NCBI GenBank assembly: GCA_946408145.1
Contig: CAMJQX010000003.1
Location: forward strand, 1 to 25,038
Direction: 5' to 3'
DNA from: an uncultured Clostridia bacterium
Lineage (GTDB): Bacteria > Bacillota_A > Clostridia > Oscillospirales > Oscillospiraceae
DNA length: 25,038 bases
A model generated the notes under the pieces. That model ran no database searches, was not told where the DNA came from, and saw only the letters and a program-made list of their open reading frames with translations. How positions within the stretch are numbered: position 1 is the first letter of the stretch; each line of letters starts with the position of its first letter. The position numbers were made by a program, and so were the translations under genes. Positions 1-7,087 of the stretch are shown here, piece after piece.

Positions 1-100
1 CGTATTCCCCTGCCCCGCCGACCTTCTCGCAGCGACCGAAGGCTCTCTGAACGGCTGAAAACCGGGTACTTCTGTTCTTCTTAGCGTTAACGGTTTGCAT
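1..100 (-). promoter_or_regulatory. T-box riboswitch leader, Stem I, partial (specifier probably UAC, Tyr)
   Basis: Read on the minus strand, this stretch has the order of T-box Stem I: AGTA (70-67), the AG-bulge AGAGAG (48-43), then a terminal hairpin with stem CCTTC (42-38) / GAAGG (26-22) and loop GGTCGCTGCGA. The return strand ends with GAA (7-5) followed by TAC (4-2), where the specifier codon is expected. T-boxes bind uncharged tRNA and control aminoacyl-tRNA synthetase or amino-acid genes in Firmicutes. A UAC specifier would point to tyrosine, for example tyrS, beyond the left edge. The antiterminator and controlled gene are outside the window, so the specifier is an inference from position. 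A TATAAT lies at 113-108 without a good -35. The strong promoter at 301-329 could also feed this leader. Confidence 0.72.
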
Positions 101-117
101 TATTATGATTATAGGAT

Positions 118-288
118 GGCGAAACGCCGGGAAGCGTTTCGCCGAGCAGCTTTGCTGCTCAGCACAACAGCATGGCTGTTGTGCCATATACTCATAACAA
201 TGAACATCGGGCAAATGATTCTTTGAATCATTTGCTGCCAAACATTTCGTTTGGCAGCGGGAACAATCGATTGTTCGATTGTTCCCGC
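118..288 (-). repeat. Array of six consecutive perfect hairpins
   Basis: Six perfect inverted repeats follow one another, each with a different sequence: 118-127/134-143 (10 bp, 6-nt loop), 144-150/154-160 (7 bp, loop TTT), 162-171/175-184 (10 bp, loop ATG), 211-221/225-235 (11 bp, loop TTT), 234-243/249-258 (10 bp, 5-nt loop) and 257-270/275-288 (14 bp, loop TTGT). Neighbouring stems touch or share two bases, except for a 26-base gap (185-210). No stem is followed by a T-run on either strand, so these are not ordinary terminators. The array lies directly downstream of a consensus promoter on the minus strand, so a highly structured RNA is likely. No protein-coding gene is supported here. Function is unknown; a structured ncRNA or a dispersed palindromic element are the main options. 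Confidence 0.9.
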
Positions 289-300
289 GAGCCGATGGTC

Positions 301-329
301 ATTATACTGAACAAATCAGGCCTTGTCAA
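301..329 (-). promoter_or_regulatory. Consensus sigma-A promoter reading into the hairpin array
   Basis: On the minus strand TTGACA (329-324) is followed by a 17-bp spacer and TATAAT (306-301), an exact match to the vegetative consensus. The predicted start is near 294, six bases before the largest hairpin. The -35 lies inside the last codons of recN (the Leu-Asp-Lys codons before Ala-stop), and the recN stop falls in the spacer. It therefore drives whatever lies downstream, the hairpin chain and then the T-box leader. Confidence 0.85.
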
Positions 330-2004
330 GACTCTGCTTGAAGCGTTCGGCGGAGGCCAGCTGCTCCTCGGCGGAGGCCAGGGTGATCAGCGTGACGTTT
401 TCGCCGCCGTGGAGCCGGGCAAGCTCGGCGGCCTGTCCCTCGCGGTCAAGTTTTGTGACCCGCGTATAGGTCCTGCCGCCGTGCTCCTGCTTTTCGATCA
501 GATAGTGGCAGTCGGCCATGGCGGCGATCTGCGGCAGATGGGTCACGCACAGGACCTGCCTGCCGCGGGAGACGGCGTACAGCTTCTCGCCGACGCGCTG
601 GGCGGCCACGCCGGAGACGCCGGTGTCGATCTCGTCAAAGATCATCGTGCCGACGGGGTCCTTCTCGGCGAAGACATTTTTCATCGCGAGCATGATGCGG
701 CTCAGCTCGCCGCCGGAGGCAATGCGGCTGATGCGGCCGAGCTCCTCGCCGGCGTTCGCGGACATGACGAAGGAGATCTCGTCGGCGCCGTTTGCGTCGA
801 AGCCGGGCTCGGCGTCCAGCGGCCGAAAGTCGACCGCGAAGCGCACCGAGGGCATGTTGAGCTCGCGCAGCTCCGTTACGATCCGCGCCTGCAGCCGTTC
901 GGCGGCCTCTCTCCGCTTTGCGCTCAATGCGGCGGCGGCCCTGCGGCAGCGCTCGGTCTGCGCAGCGAGATCCCGCCGGAGCTTCGCGATCCGCTCCTCC
1001 GCATACTGGATGCTGTCGAGCCGCTCGCGGCATTCGTCGAGATAGGCGAGCAGGTCCGCGTCCGTGCGGGCGTATTTGCGTTCGAGCTTGTTCAAAAGCG
1101 CGATACGGGTCTCGAGCTGATCGTATTCCTCCGGGGAGAAATCGAGGCTCTCCCGGAAATCGCGCAGCGTCTCGGCCGCGTCGGAGAGGGAGAAAACGGC
1201 CTCGTCAATGCTCTTTGCTGCGCTCTCCAGCTCCGGGGCCACGGAGGCTGCGCGGGAGGTATAGTAAGCGGCGTTCTGGGCCATAGAGAGGGCGTTTTCA
1301 TCCCCGCCGCCGAGCAGGGCATACGCCTCGTCCAGCGCCTCGGTCAGCTTTTCGCTGTTGCGCAGCAGATCGCGGCGGGCAGTCAGGGCGTCCTTCTCCC
1401 CCGCCTTGAGCTCCGCATGCTCGAGCTCCTTGATCTGTGCCTGCAGGCTCTCGCTCAGACGCTCCTTCTCGAGCTCGTCCATGGAGAGCTTATCGATCTC
1501 CTTCCGGATCACCCGGAACTGGTCGTACTCCTTCCGATAGCCCGCAAGCGCGCCTTCGAGCTCGCCGAAGCGGTCCAGATACTCCCGGTGCCGCCGCTCG
1601 TCCATGAGCTGGCGGCCGTCGTTCTGTCCGTGCACGTCGACAAGCAGGCTCCCGAGCTCGCGCAGCTGCGCGGCCGTGACGGGCGTGCCGCAGACGCGGC
1701 AGCTGCTCTTGCCGTCCGGTGTGATACGGCGCTGGAGGATCAGCTCCTCCTCGCAGTCGATCTCATTGTCCGCGAGCCATTGTTCCGCGCCAGAGCCCTC
1801 GAAGACCGCGCTCACCGTGGCCTTGTCGGCCCCGCGCCGCACGAGCTCCCGGCTGACGCGGTCGCCCAGCACGGCGCCGATGGCGTCGATCACGATGGAT
1901 TTGCCCGCGCCGGTCTCACCGGTCAGGACGTTGAGCCCCGGGCCGAAGCGGATGTCCGAGCGTTCGATCACGGCGATATTCTCGATGTGAAGCTCGCTGA
2001 GCAT
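316..2004 (-). CDS. recN: DNA repair protein RecN
   Basis: RecN is an SMC-like ATPase that acts early in recombinational repair of double-strand breaks, in the cytoplasm on DNA. The 562-residue product has normal family length. Walker A GETGAGKS is at residues 29-36, a long coiled-coil middle (about 155-380) is rich in Glu, Arg and Leu, and the ABC signature ASGGELSR is followed by Walker B MIFDEIDTG near 454. The C-terminal VTHLPQIAAMAD segment is typical of RecN. It starts 14 bp after argR and closes a ten-gene run; argR next to recN is a standard Firmicutes arrangement. Its last codons also carry the -35 box of the promoter at 301-329. No terminator with a T-run follows the stop codon. The identification is secure. 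Confidence 0.97.
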   Translation of the reverse strand: MLSELHIENIAVIERSDIRFGPGLNVLTGETGAGKSIVIDAIGAVLGDRVSRELVRRGADKATVSAVFEGSGAEQWLADNEIDCEEELILQRRITPDGKSSCRVCGTPVTAAQLRELGSLLVDVHGQNDGRQLMDERRHREYLDRFGELEGALAGYRKEYDQFRVIRKEIDKLSMDELEKERLSESLQAQIKELEHAELKAGEKDALTARRDLLRNSEKLTEALDEAYALLGGGDENALSMAQNAAYYTSRAASVAPELESAAKSIDEAVFSLSDAAETLRDFRESLDFSPEEYDQLETRIALLNKLERKYARTDADLLAYLDECRERLDSIQYAEERIAKLRRDLAAQTERCRRAAAALSAKRREAAERLQARIVTELRELNMPSVRFAVDFRPLDAEPGFDANGADEISFVMSANAGEELGRISRIASGGELSRIMLAMKNVFAEKDPVGTMIFDEIDTGVSGVAAQRVGEKLYAVSRGRQVLCVTHLPQIAAMADCHYLIEKQEHGGRTYTRVTKLDREGQAAELARLHGGENVTLITLASAEEQLASAERFKQSLDKA

Positions 2005-2018
2005 GGTCGTGCCCTCCG

Positions 2019-2465
2019 TCAGAACAGCATCTCGATCTCGTGATACAGGCGCATGGCGGCCTCGTTGTCGCGCATGGCGAGGAAAGCCGTGTCGTCGCCG
2101 GCGAGCGAGCCGACCAGACCATCGACGTCCATGCCGTCGATGGCGGAGCAGGCGCCGTTGGCGAGGCCGGGCAGCGTGCGGATGATAAAGAGGTTCTGCG
2201 CCACGTCGTAGGACAGGACGCTCTCGCGGAAGATCTTCTTGAGCCGCTCCTCGTAATTGTCGGACTCCGCGCGGGCGGCAGCGTAGCGGTAGTTGCCGTT
2301 GGGTCCGAGCTCCTTGACGAGGCGCATGTCCTTGATGTCGCGCGAGAGGGTCGCCTGCGTGCTCCTGATGCCGCGCTCCGCCAGCGCCTGGAGCAGCTGG
2401 TGCTGCGTCTCGATGTCCCGTTCGGAGATGATCTGCAGGATCTCAGTCTGTCTGCCGGATTTCAT
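2019..2465 (-). CDS. argR: Arginine repressor ArgR/AhrC
   Basis: ArgR is the arginine-sensing hexameric repressor of arginine biosynthesis and activator of catabolism. The 148-residue protein has the usual length. The N-terminal winged helix contains STQATLSRDIKDM (about residues 35-47), the recognition helix typical of the family. The C-terminal oligomerisation and arginine-binding domain carries the acidic GDDTAFLAM segment. The ATG at 2465 follows a good ribosome binding site (GGGAGG). It lies 12 bp after the NAD kinase gene and 14 bp before recN, so it is probably co-transcribed. No arginine biosynthesis gene is in the window, so the operon position follows conserved gene order and does not reveal its targets. 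Confidence 0.96.
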   Translation of the reverse strand: MKSGRQTEILQIISERDIETQHQLLQALAERGIRSTQATLSRDIKDMRLVKELGPNGNYRYAAARAESDNYEERLKKIFRESVLSYDVAQNLFIIRTLPGLANGACSAIDGMDVDGLVGSLAGDDTAFLAMRDNEAAMRLYHEIEMLF

Positions 2466-2477
2466 AGCTTGCCTCCC

Positions 2478-3323
2478 TTATCTGAGTTTTTGGTACGTGT
2501 TTTCGAAAAAGCTCCTCAGCCCGGGGTCGATCATGAGAAGCTTATGCTCGGAGCGGCATACGTTCACGATGTCGCCGTTCGCGAGGTCCGCGACGGAGTA
2601 GCCGTCCACGGAGAGGTAGGCGCGGCGGCCGTGCAGCTTTTCGGCCAGCACGGAGACGCGGCGCTGCGGATCGAGGACGAAGCTGCGCGCGCCGAGCGTA
2701 TGCGCGCAGATCGGAGAGATCAGGATGTTCTCCGCGTCCGGCTCCACGATGGGCCCGCCGGCGGACATGGAATAGCCGGTCGAGCCGGTGGGCGTGGCGA
2801 GGATGATGCCGTCGCCGGAGATGCTTGTGATCTTGTCGCCGTTGCAGAAGGCGGTGGTCTGGATCACATCGCCGTAGCCGTGCAGCACGACGTCGTTGAG
2901 GGCCTGATCGCGGTGGACGACTTGCCCGTCGCGGACAAGCTCGACGTACAGCAGCATGCGGCGGCTGATCTTGCACTCCCCTTTCGCGGCAGTGACGATG
3001 TAATCCAGCTCCTCCGGCTCCAGATAGGCCATGAAGCCCTTGGTGCCGAGGTTGACGCCCAGCATGGGGATCGCCGCGTCGTGCAGCGTGCGCGCGACAG
3101 AGAGGATCGTCCCGTCGCCGCCGATGACGAGGATCATCGAGCACTCCGGTCCGACCTCCGCAAGCTTTTTCGTCGGGATGTCGGCGGGGATGACCTCAGG
3201 CTCCTCGTCGGCAAACACGGGGCAGACGACCGTCTCGAAGCCGGCGTCCTCCAGCAGCCTCATCGCCTGCCGGGTTAATTGCAGCCCGGTATCCCGAAAG
3301 GGATTCGGACAGATCGCGATCAT
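2478..3323 (-). CDS. nadK: NAD kinase
   Basis: NAD kinase phosphorylates NAD+ at the 2'-OH of its adenosine ribose to give NADP+, setting the NADP(H) pool for biosynthesis. From the ATG at 3323 the product has 281 residues. The GGDGT nucleotide motif is at 68-72, the ND pair of the second motif at 143-144, and the glycine-rich SGDGIILATPTGSTGYS block near 169-185. The reading frame stays open further upstream, but that would run into tlyA. The chosen ATG begins with MIAICPNP, matches the family N-terminus, lies 10 bp after the tlyA stop and follows a GAGGTGAAGGA-like ribosome binding site. It sits between tlyA and argR, as in many Firmicutes. Confidence 0.95.
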   Translation of the reverse strand: MIAICPNPFRDTGLQLTRQAMRLLEDAGFETVVCPVFADEEPEVIPADIPTKKLAEVGPECSMILVIGGDGTILSVARTLHDAAIPMLGVNLGTKGFMAYLEPEELDYIVTAAKGECKISRRMLLYVELVRDGQVVHRDQALNDVVLHGYGDVIQTTAFCNGDKITSISGDGIILATPTGSTGYSMSAGGPIVEPDAENILISPICAHTLGARSFVLDPQRRVSVLAEKLHGRRAYLSVDGYSVADLANGDIVNVCRSEHKLLMIDPGLRSFFENTYQKLR

Positions 3324-3333
3324 ATCCTTCACC

Positions 3334-4128
3334 TCACAGATTCTCATGGGAAGCGGCGACGACCGCCTCCACATCCGGTTCCGGCGCCTCAAAGACGCCG
3401 TTTTTCAAATGACAGATGTATTCAATGTTGCCCTCCGGCCCCTTGATGGGCGAATAATCCAGCCCCATCACGGAAAAGCCGATCTCACGCGCAAAAGCGA
3501 GGATGCCGCGCACGACCTGCTCATGCACCTTCGCGTCGCGCACGACGCCCTTCTTGCCGACCTCTTCCCTGCCGGCCTCGAACTGGGGCTTGATGAGACA
3601 GATATAGTCTGCCCCGGGCTTCAGCAGCGCCTTGACCGCCGGGAGCACCAGGCGGACGGAGATGAAGGACACGTCCATCACCGCCAGATCCAGCGGCTCC
3701 GGGATCAGCGTTTCGTCCACATAGCGCAGGTTCGTGCGCTCCAGATTCACGACGCGCTCGTCGGTCCGGAGCTTCCAGGCGAGCTGGCCGTAGCCCACGT
3801 CCACCGCGTAGACCTTCGCGGCCCCGTGCTGCAGCAGCACGTCGGTAAAGCCGCCGGTGGAGGCCCCGCAGTCGATGCAGACCTTGCCGGCCGGATCCAC
3901 GGGGAAGACCTTCAGCGCCTTGTCGAGCTTGTATCCGCCGCGGCTGACGAAGGGCAGGGCCTCTCCGTGCAGCTCGATCGTTGCCGCGGGATCCACGGCC
4001 ATGCCGGGCTTGTCAGCCCGCTGGCCGTTGACGAAGACGAGGCCGCTCATGATCGTGGTTTTGGCGCGCTCGCGGCTCTCGGTATAACCCAGCTCATAGA
4101 CGAGCTGATCCAGACGCTGCTTCTTCAT
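3334..4128 (-). CDS. tlyA: TlyA family rRNA 2'-O-methyltransferase / hemolysin-like protein
   Basis: This 264-residue protein has an N-terminal S4 RNA-binding domain (about 1-60, RLDQLV...RERAKTTIMSGLVFVNG) followed by an FtsJ-like Rossmann methyltransferase domain. The SAM-binding motif DCGASTGGFTD is at 87-97, and conserved MDVSFIS and KPQFE motifs follow. In mycobacteria TlyA 2'-O-methylates 16S and 23S rRNA; in other bacteria the homologue is often named hemolysin A, and its substrate here is not shown by sequence. Its ATG overlaps the dxs stop in an ATGA (4125-4128), implying translational coupling. The order dxs-tlyA-nadK-argR-recN is conserved in Firmicutes. Confidence 0.93.
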   Translation of the reverse strand: MKKQRLDQLVYELGYTESRERAKTTIMSGLVFVNGQRADKPGMAVDPAATIELHGEALPFVSRGGYKLDKALKVFPVDPAGKVCIDCGASTGGFTDVLLQHGAAKVYAVDVGYGQLAWKLRTDERVVNLERTNLRYVDETLIPEPLDLAVMDVSFISVRLVLPAVKALLKPGADYICLIKPQFEAGREEVGKKGVVRDAKVHEQVVRGILAFAREIGFSVMGLDYSPIKGPEGNIEYICHLKNGVFEAPEPDVEAVVAASHENL

Positions 4129-5963
4129 TTGCCGCAGATCTCACGGGCGGTGCGCAGCATGGCGTCGGCGTCCGCGCCGAAGTCGCGCAGCAGCTGGGCG
4201 CGTGTGCCGTGGGGCACGATGTTGTCGCCCAGATTCAAAAAGCGCGCGGCCTGCAGGCGGATACCGGCCTCGCTCGCCTGCGCGAGCAGGTGGCGGCCCA
4301 CGCAGCCGATCGCGCAGACCTCCTCCGGCATCAGCAGTCTCCCCGTCTTCTCCAGGGAGGTGAAGACCTTGGGGAATTTGGCATATGTGATCTTGTTGAG
4401 CTTGATGACCTCGGCGCTGATGCCGAGCTCGTCCATCTTGAGGACTGCTTCCAGCACGTCGTTGATCATGGCGCCGTAGCAGACGATGGTCAGATCTGTC
4501 CCTTCCCGGACGATCTGCTCATCCTCGGTGCTGCAGCCGCGGTACTCGCCCTCGCCGCCGCGGGGGTAGCGGATGGCGACGGGACCCTCGACACGGTAAA
4601 GCGCCTCCTCCAGCATGGCGCGCAGCTCCGCGAAGCTCGCGGGGCAGAGCACCGTCATCCCGGGGACGGAGCGCAGGAAATTCACGTCGTAGATGCCGTG
4701 GTGCGTCTCCCCGTCGCTGCCGACGAGGCCGGCGCGGTCGACGCCGAAGACCACGTGCAGCTTCTGCAGAGACACGTCGTGGATCAGCATGTCGTAGGCG
4801 CGCTGCAGGAAGCTCGAATAGACCGCGAACACGGGCAGCAGGCCCTGCTTGGCCATGCCGGAGATCATCGCGGCGGCGTGCCCCTCGGCGATGCCGACGT
4901 CGCAGAAGCGTTTGGGGAAGCGCAGCGCGAAGCGGTCAAGCCCGGTGCCGGAGGCCATCGCGGCCGTTACGGCGGTGATGCGCTCATCCTTGTCGGCGAG
5001 CGCGCAGAGCGTTTTGCCGAAGACGTCGGAAAAGCTCTCGCCCCCGCCGAAGATCTCGCCGGTGACGGGGTCGAAGGGACCGACGCCGTGGTAGCGGTCG
5101 GGGTGCTCCTCGGCATAGGCGCAGCCCTTGCCCTTGACCGTGACCGCGTGGACGATCACGGGCTTTTTCATATCCCGCGCCCAGCGCAGCACGCGCTCCA
5201 TCAGCCGCACGTCGTGCCCGTCCACGGGGCCGAGATACTCGTAGCCCATGGCGGAGAACATGTTCTCCGGCAGGAGCTTCCCCTTGACCCACTCCTTCGC
5301 CCGGTGGTTGAAGGTGTAGAGCGAGGGCATGTGATAGAACATCTCCCGGTAGCCCTGCTTGAAATGCATGTAGCCGGGCTTGACGCGCAGCTTCTGCAGG
5401 AGGCTCGCCGTGCCGCCGACGTTCGGGTCGATGGACATGTTGTTGTCGTTGAGCAGAATGACCATGGGCTCGCCGCTCGCCGCGGCGGAGACCAGACCCT
5501 CGTACGAAAGGCCGCCGGTCAGCGCGCCGTCACCGATGAAGGCGACGACGTCGTAATCCTCGTGCAGGAGCGTGCGCGCCTTGGCCATGCCGAGCGCTAC
5601 GGACACGGAGTTGGAGGCGTGGCCCGCGATAAAAGCGTCGTCCCCGCTCTCGTAGGGCTTCGGGAAGCCGGAGAGCCCGCCGTATTGGCGCAGCGTGTCA
5701 AAGCGCTCCCGACGCCCGGTGATGATCTTGTGCGTGTAGCACTGGTGCCCCACGTCGAAGACCAGACGATCCTTCGCCGTGTTGTACACGCGGTGCAGCG
5801 CGACCGTCAGCTCAACGGCGCCGAGATTGGAGGCCAGGTGCCCGCCGGTCTGAGAGACCTTTTCGATCAGAAAGTCCCGCAGCTCCGCGCACAGGGGCTC
5901 CAGCTCCTCGTCGTTCAGGTTTTTGATGTCGTTGGAAGAGTGAATTCTCTCTAAAATACTCAC
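4125..5963 (-). CDS. dxs: 1-deoxy-D-xylulose-5-phosphate synthase
   Basis: Dxs condenses pyruvate and glyceraldehyde 3-phosphate with thiamine diphosphate, the first step of the MEP isoprenoid pathway. The 612-residue protein is close to the usual 620. The thiamine diphosphate motif GDGALTGG (144-151) ends in LNDNNMSID (171-179). VGHQCY (71-76) and GGHLASNLG (40-48) are family motifs, and transketolase pyrimidine and C-terminal domains follow. The start is GTG at 5963, preceded by GGAGGAGAGG; no better ATG is available. It lies 23 bp after ispA, so the first step of the pathway and a downstream prenyltransferase are made together. Confidence 0.97.
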   Translation of the reverse strand: MSILERIHSSNDIKNLNDEELEPLCAELRDFLIEKVSQTGGHLASNLGAVELTVALHRVYNTAKDRLVFDVGHQCYTHKIITGRRERFDTLRQYGGLSGFPKPYESGDDAFIAGHASNSVSVALGMAKARTLLHEDYDVVAFIGDGALTGGLSYEGLVSAAASGEPMVILLNDNNMSIDPNVGGTASLLQKLRVKPGYMHFKQGYREMFYHMPSLYTFNHRAKEWVKGKLLPENMFSAMGYEYLGPVDGHDVRLMERVLRWARDMKKPVIVHAVTVKGKGCAYAEEHPDRYHGVGPFDPVTGEIFGGGESFSDVFGKTLCALADKDERITAVTAAMASGTGLDRFALRFPKRFCDVGIAEGHAAAMISGMAKQGLLPVFAVYSSFLQRAYDMLIHDVSLQKLHVVFGVDRAGLVGSDGETHHGIYDVNFLRSVPGMTVLCPASFAELRAMLEEALYRVEGPVAIRYPRGGEGEYRGCSTEDEQIVREGTDLTIVCYGAMINDVLEAVLKMDELGISAEVIKLNKITYAKFPKVFTSLEKTGRLLMPEEVCAIGCVGRHLLAQASEAGIRLQAARFLNLGDNIVPHGTRAQLLRDFGADADAMLRTAREICGK

Positions 5964-5986
5964 AGTTCCTCTCCTCCGGCCCGGAT

Positions 5987-6853
5987 TCAGCTGCGTCTGA
6001 CCGCCATGGAATCCGCCAGCGCACAGAGAAAGCCGGTGTCGTCAAAGCCCGCCTTCAGCGCCTCCTTGGCGCGTTCGGTCAGCTTCGCGATCATAGCGGC
6101 GCATTTCTCTTCTCCGTACAGGGCCATGAATGTATTTTTCTGTTCCTGGGCGTCGGAGCCGATGGGCTTGCCCAGCTCCTGCTCGGTCGAGAGCACGTCC
6201 AGCATGTCGTCGCGGATCTGGAAGGCCAGACCCACCGCCGCGGCATAGAGCCCTGCGGCCTCAAGCTGCTCCTCGCTGCCGCCCGCCGCGGCGACGCCCA
6301 TCTGACAGGCCGCGATCAGCAGCGCCGAGGTCTTGCGGTTGTTGATGTCGTTCAGCTCGTCCTCACGCAGCGCGCGGCCCTCCCAGGCCATATCCATGTA
6401 CTGCCCGCCGCAGATCCCGTCAAGCCCGGCGGCGCCGGAGAGGATCTCCGCGCAGGCGGCGCGGCGATCGGCGGGAAGCGCGCTGCGCAGGATCGTTCCA
6501 AAGGCCTCGGCCTGCAGGCAGTCCCCGGCGAGGGTCGCGGTGCATTCGCCGTAGACCTTGTGGTTGGTCGGGCGGCCGCGGCGCAGGTCGTCGTTGTCCA
6601 TGCAGGGCAGATCGTCGTGGATCAGGCTGTAGGTATGCAGCATCTCCACCGCGCAGGCGACGGGCATCGCCGCCTCGACGTCGCCGCCGGCAATGCGGCA
6701 GAATTCCAGCACCAGCGTCGGCCGGATGCGCTTGCCGCCGGCGAGCAGGCTGTAGCGCATGGCCTCGGCCAGCTCCGCGAAGGGGAAGTCCTCTGCGTGA
6801 AAATAGCCCTCCAGCGCCCGGTCGACGGCCTCTTTGTATTCTTTCGCAGTCAT
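5987..6853 (-). CDS. ispA: Polyprenyl synthetase, farnesyl diphosphate synthase type
   Basis: This trans-prenyltransferase joins IPP to allylic diphosphates and most likely makes farnesyl diphosphate for undecaprenyl carriers and quinones. The first Asp-rich motif is DDLPCMD (80-86), with the two-residue insertion of bacterial FPP synthases, followed by DDLRRGRPTNHK. The second is DDMLD (215-219). The ATG at 6853 gives 288 residues and begins 1 bp after the xseB stop, with GAGG nine bases upstream. An in-frame ATG at 6862 would overlap xseB and has a poorer site. Longer upstream readings lie inside xseB. Chain length is inferred from the motif class. Confidence 0.93.
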   Translation of the reverse strand: MTAKEYKEAVDRALEGYFHAEDFPFAELAEAMRYSLLAGGKRIRPTLVLEFCRIAGGDVEAAMPVACAVEMLHTYSLIHDDLPCMDNDDLRRGRPTNHKVYGECTATLAGDCLQAEAFGTILRSALPADRRAACAEILSGAAGLDGICGGQYMDMAWEGRALREDELNDINNRKTSALLIAACQMGVAAAGGSEEQLEAAGLYAAAVGLAFQIRDDMLDVLSTEQELGKPIGSDAQEQKNTFMALYGEEKCAAMIAKLTERAKEALKAGFDDTGFLCALADSMAVRRS

Positions 6854-6854
6854 A

Positions 6855-7085
6855 TCATTCATCCTCAAAGGGCAGCTCCTCCGGCTGGCGGTCGGCGCCC
6901 TTGCGGAGCTTGACCACCTTCTGCTCGGCCTCGTCGAGCATTTTGCCCGCGGAGGCGAGCAGCGCCGTCCCCTCTTCAAACAGGCTCAGCGATTCGCTCA
7001 GCGGCAGATCGCCTTTTTCCAGATGGCGGACGATCTCCTCCAGCCTTGCGAGGGATTCTTCAAAACTCAGCTTTTTGCCAGCCAT
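6855..7085 (-). CDS. xseB: Exodeoxyribonuclease VII small subunit
   Basis: XseB is the small helical subunit of exonuclease VII, a single-strand DNA exonuclease that removes oligonucleotides from both ends. The 76-residue product matches the family length. It begins with the typical FEESLARLEEIVRHLEKGDLPLSESL pattern (given here as positions 8-33), followed by FEEG and a coiled helix ending in an acidic tail. It lies 2 bp after xseA. Several copies are known to bind one XseA. The adjacent subunit gene makes the assignment firm. Confidence 0.95.
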   Translation of the reverse strand: MAGKKLSFEESLARLEEIVRHLEKGDLPLSESLSLFEEGTALLASAGKMLDEAEQKVVKLRKGADRQPEELPFEDE

Positions 7086-7087
7086 GT

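Noticed and set aside
118..288. CRISPR array or integron attC array as an explanation of the hairpin chain
   Set aside because: No repeated unit or regular spacers exist, each stem has its own sequence, and no cas or integrase gene is present in the window.
172..2043. Long plus-strand open frame (623 codons) opposite recN
   Set aside because: It starts in a hairpin loop and is antisense to the certain recN gene. High GC at third positions opens such frames. The translation has no family features.
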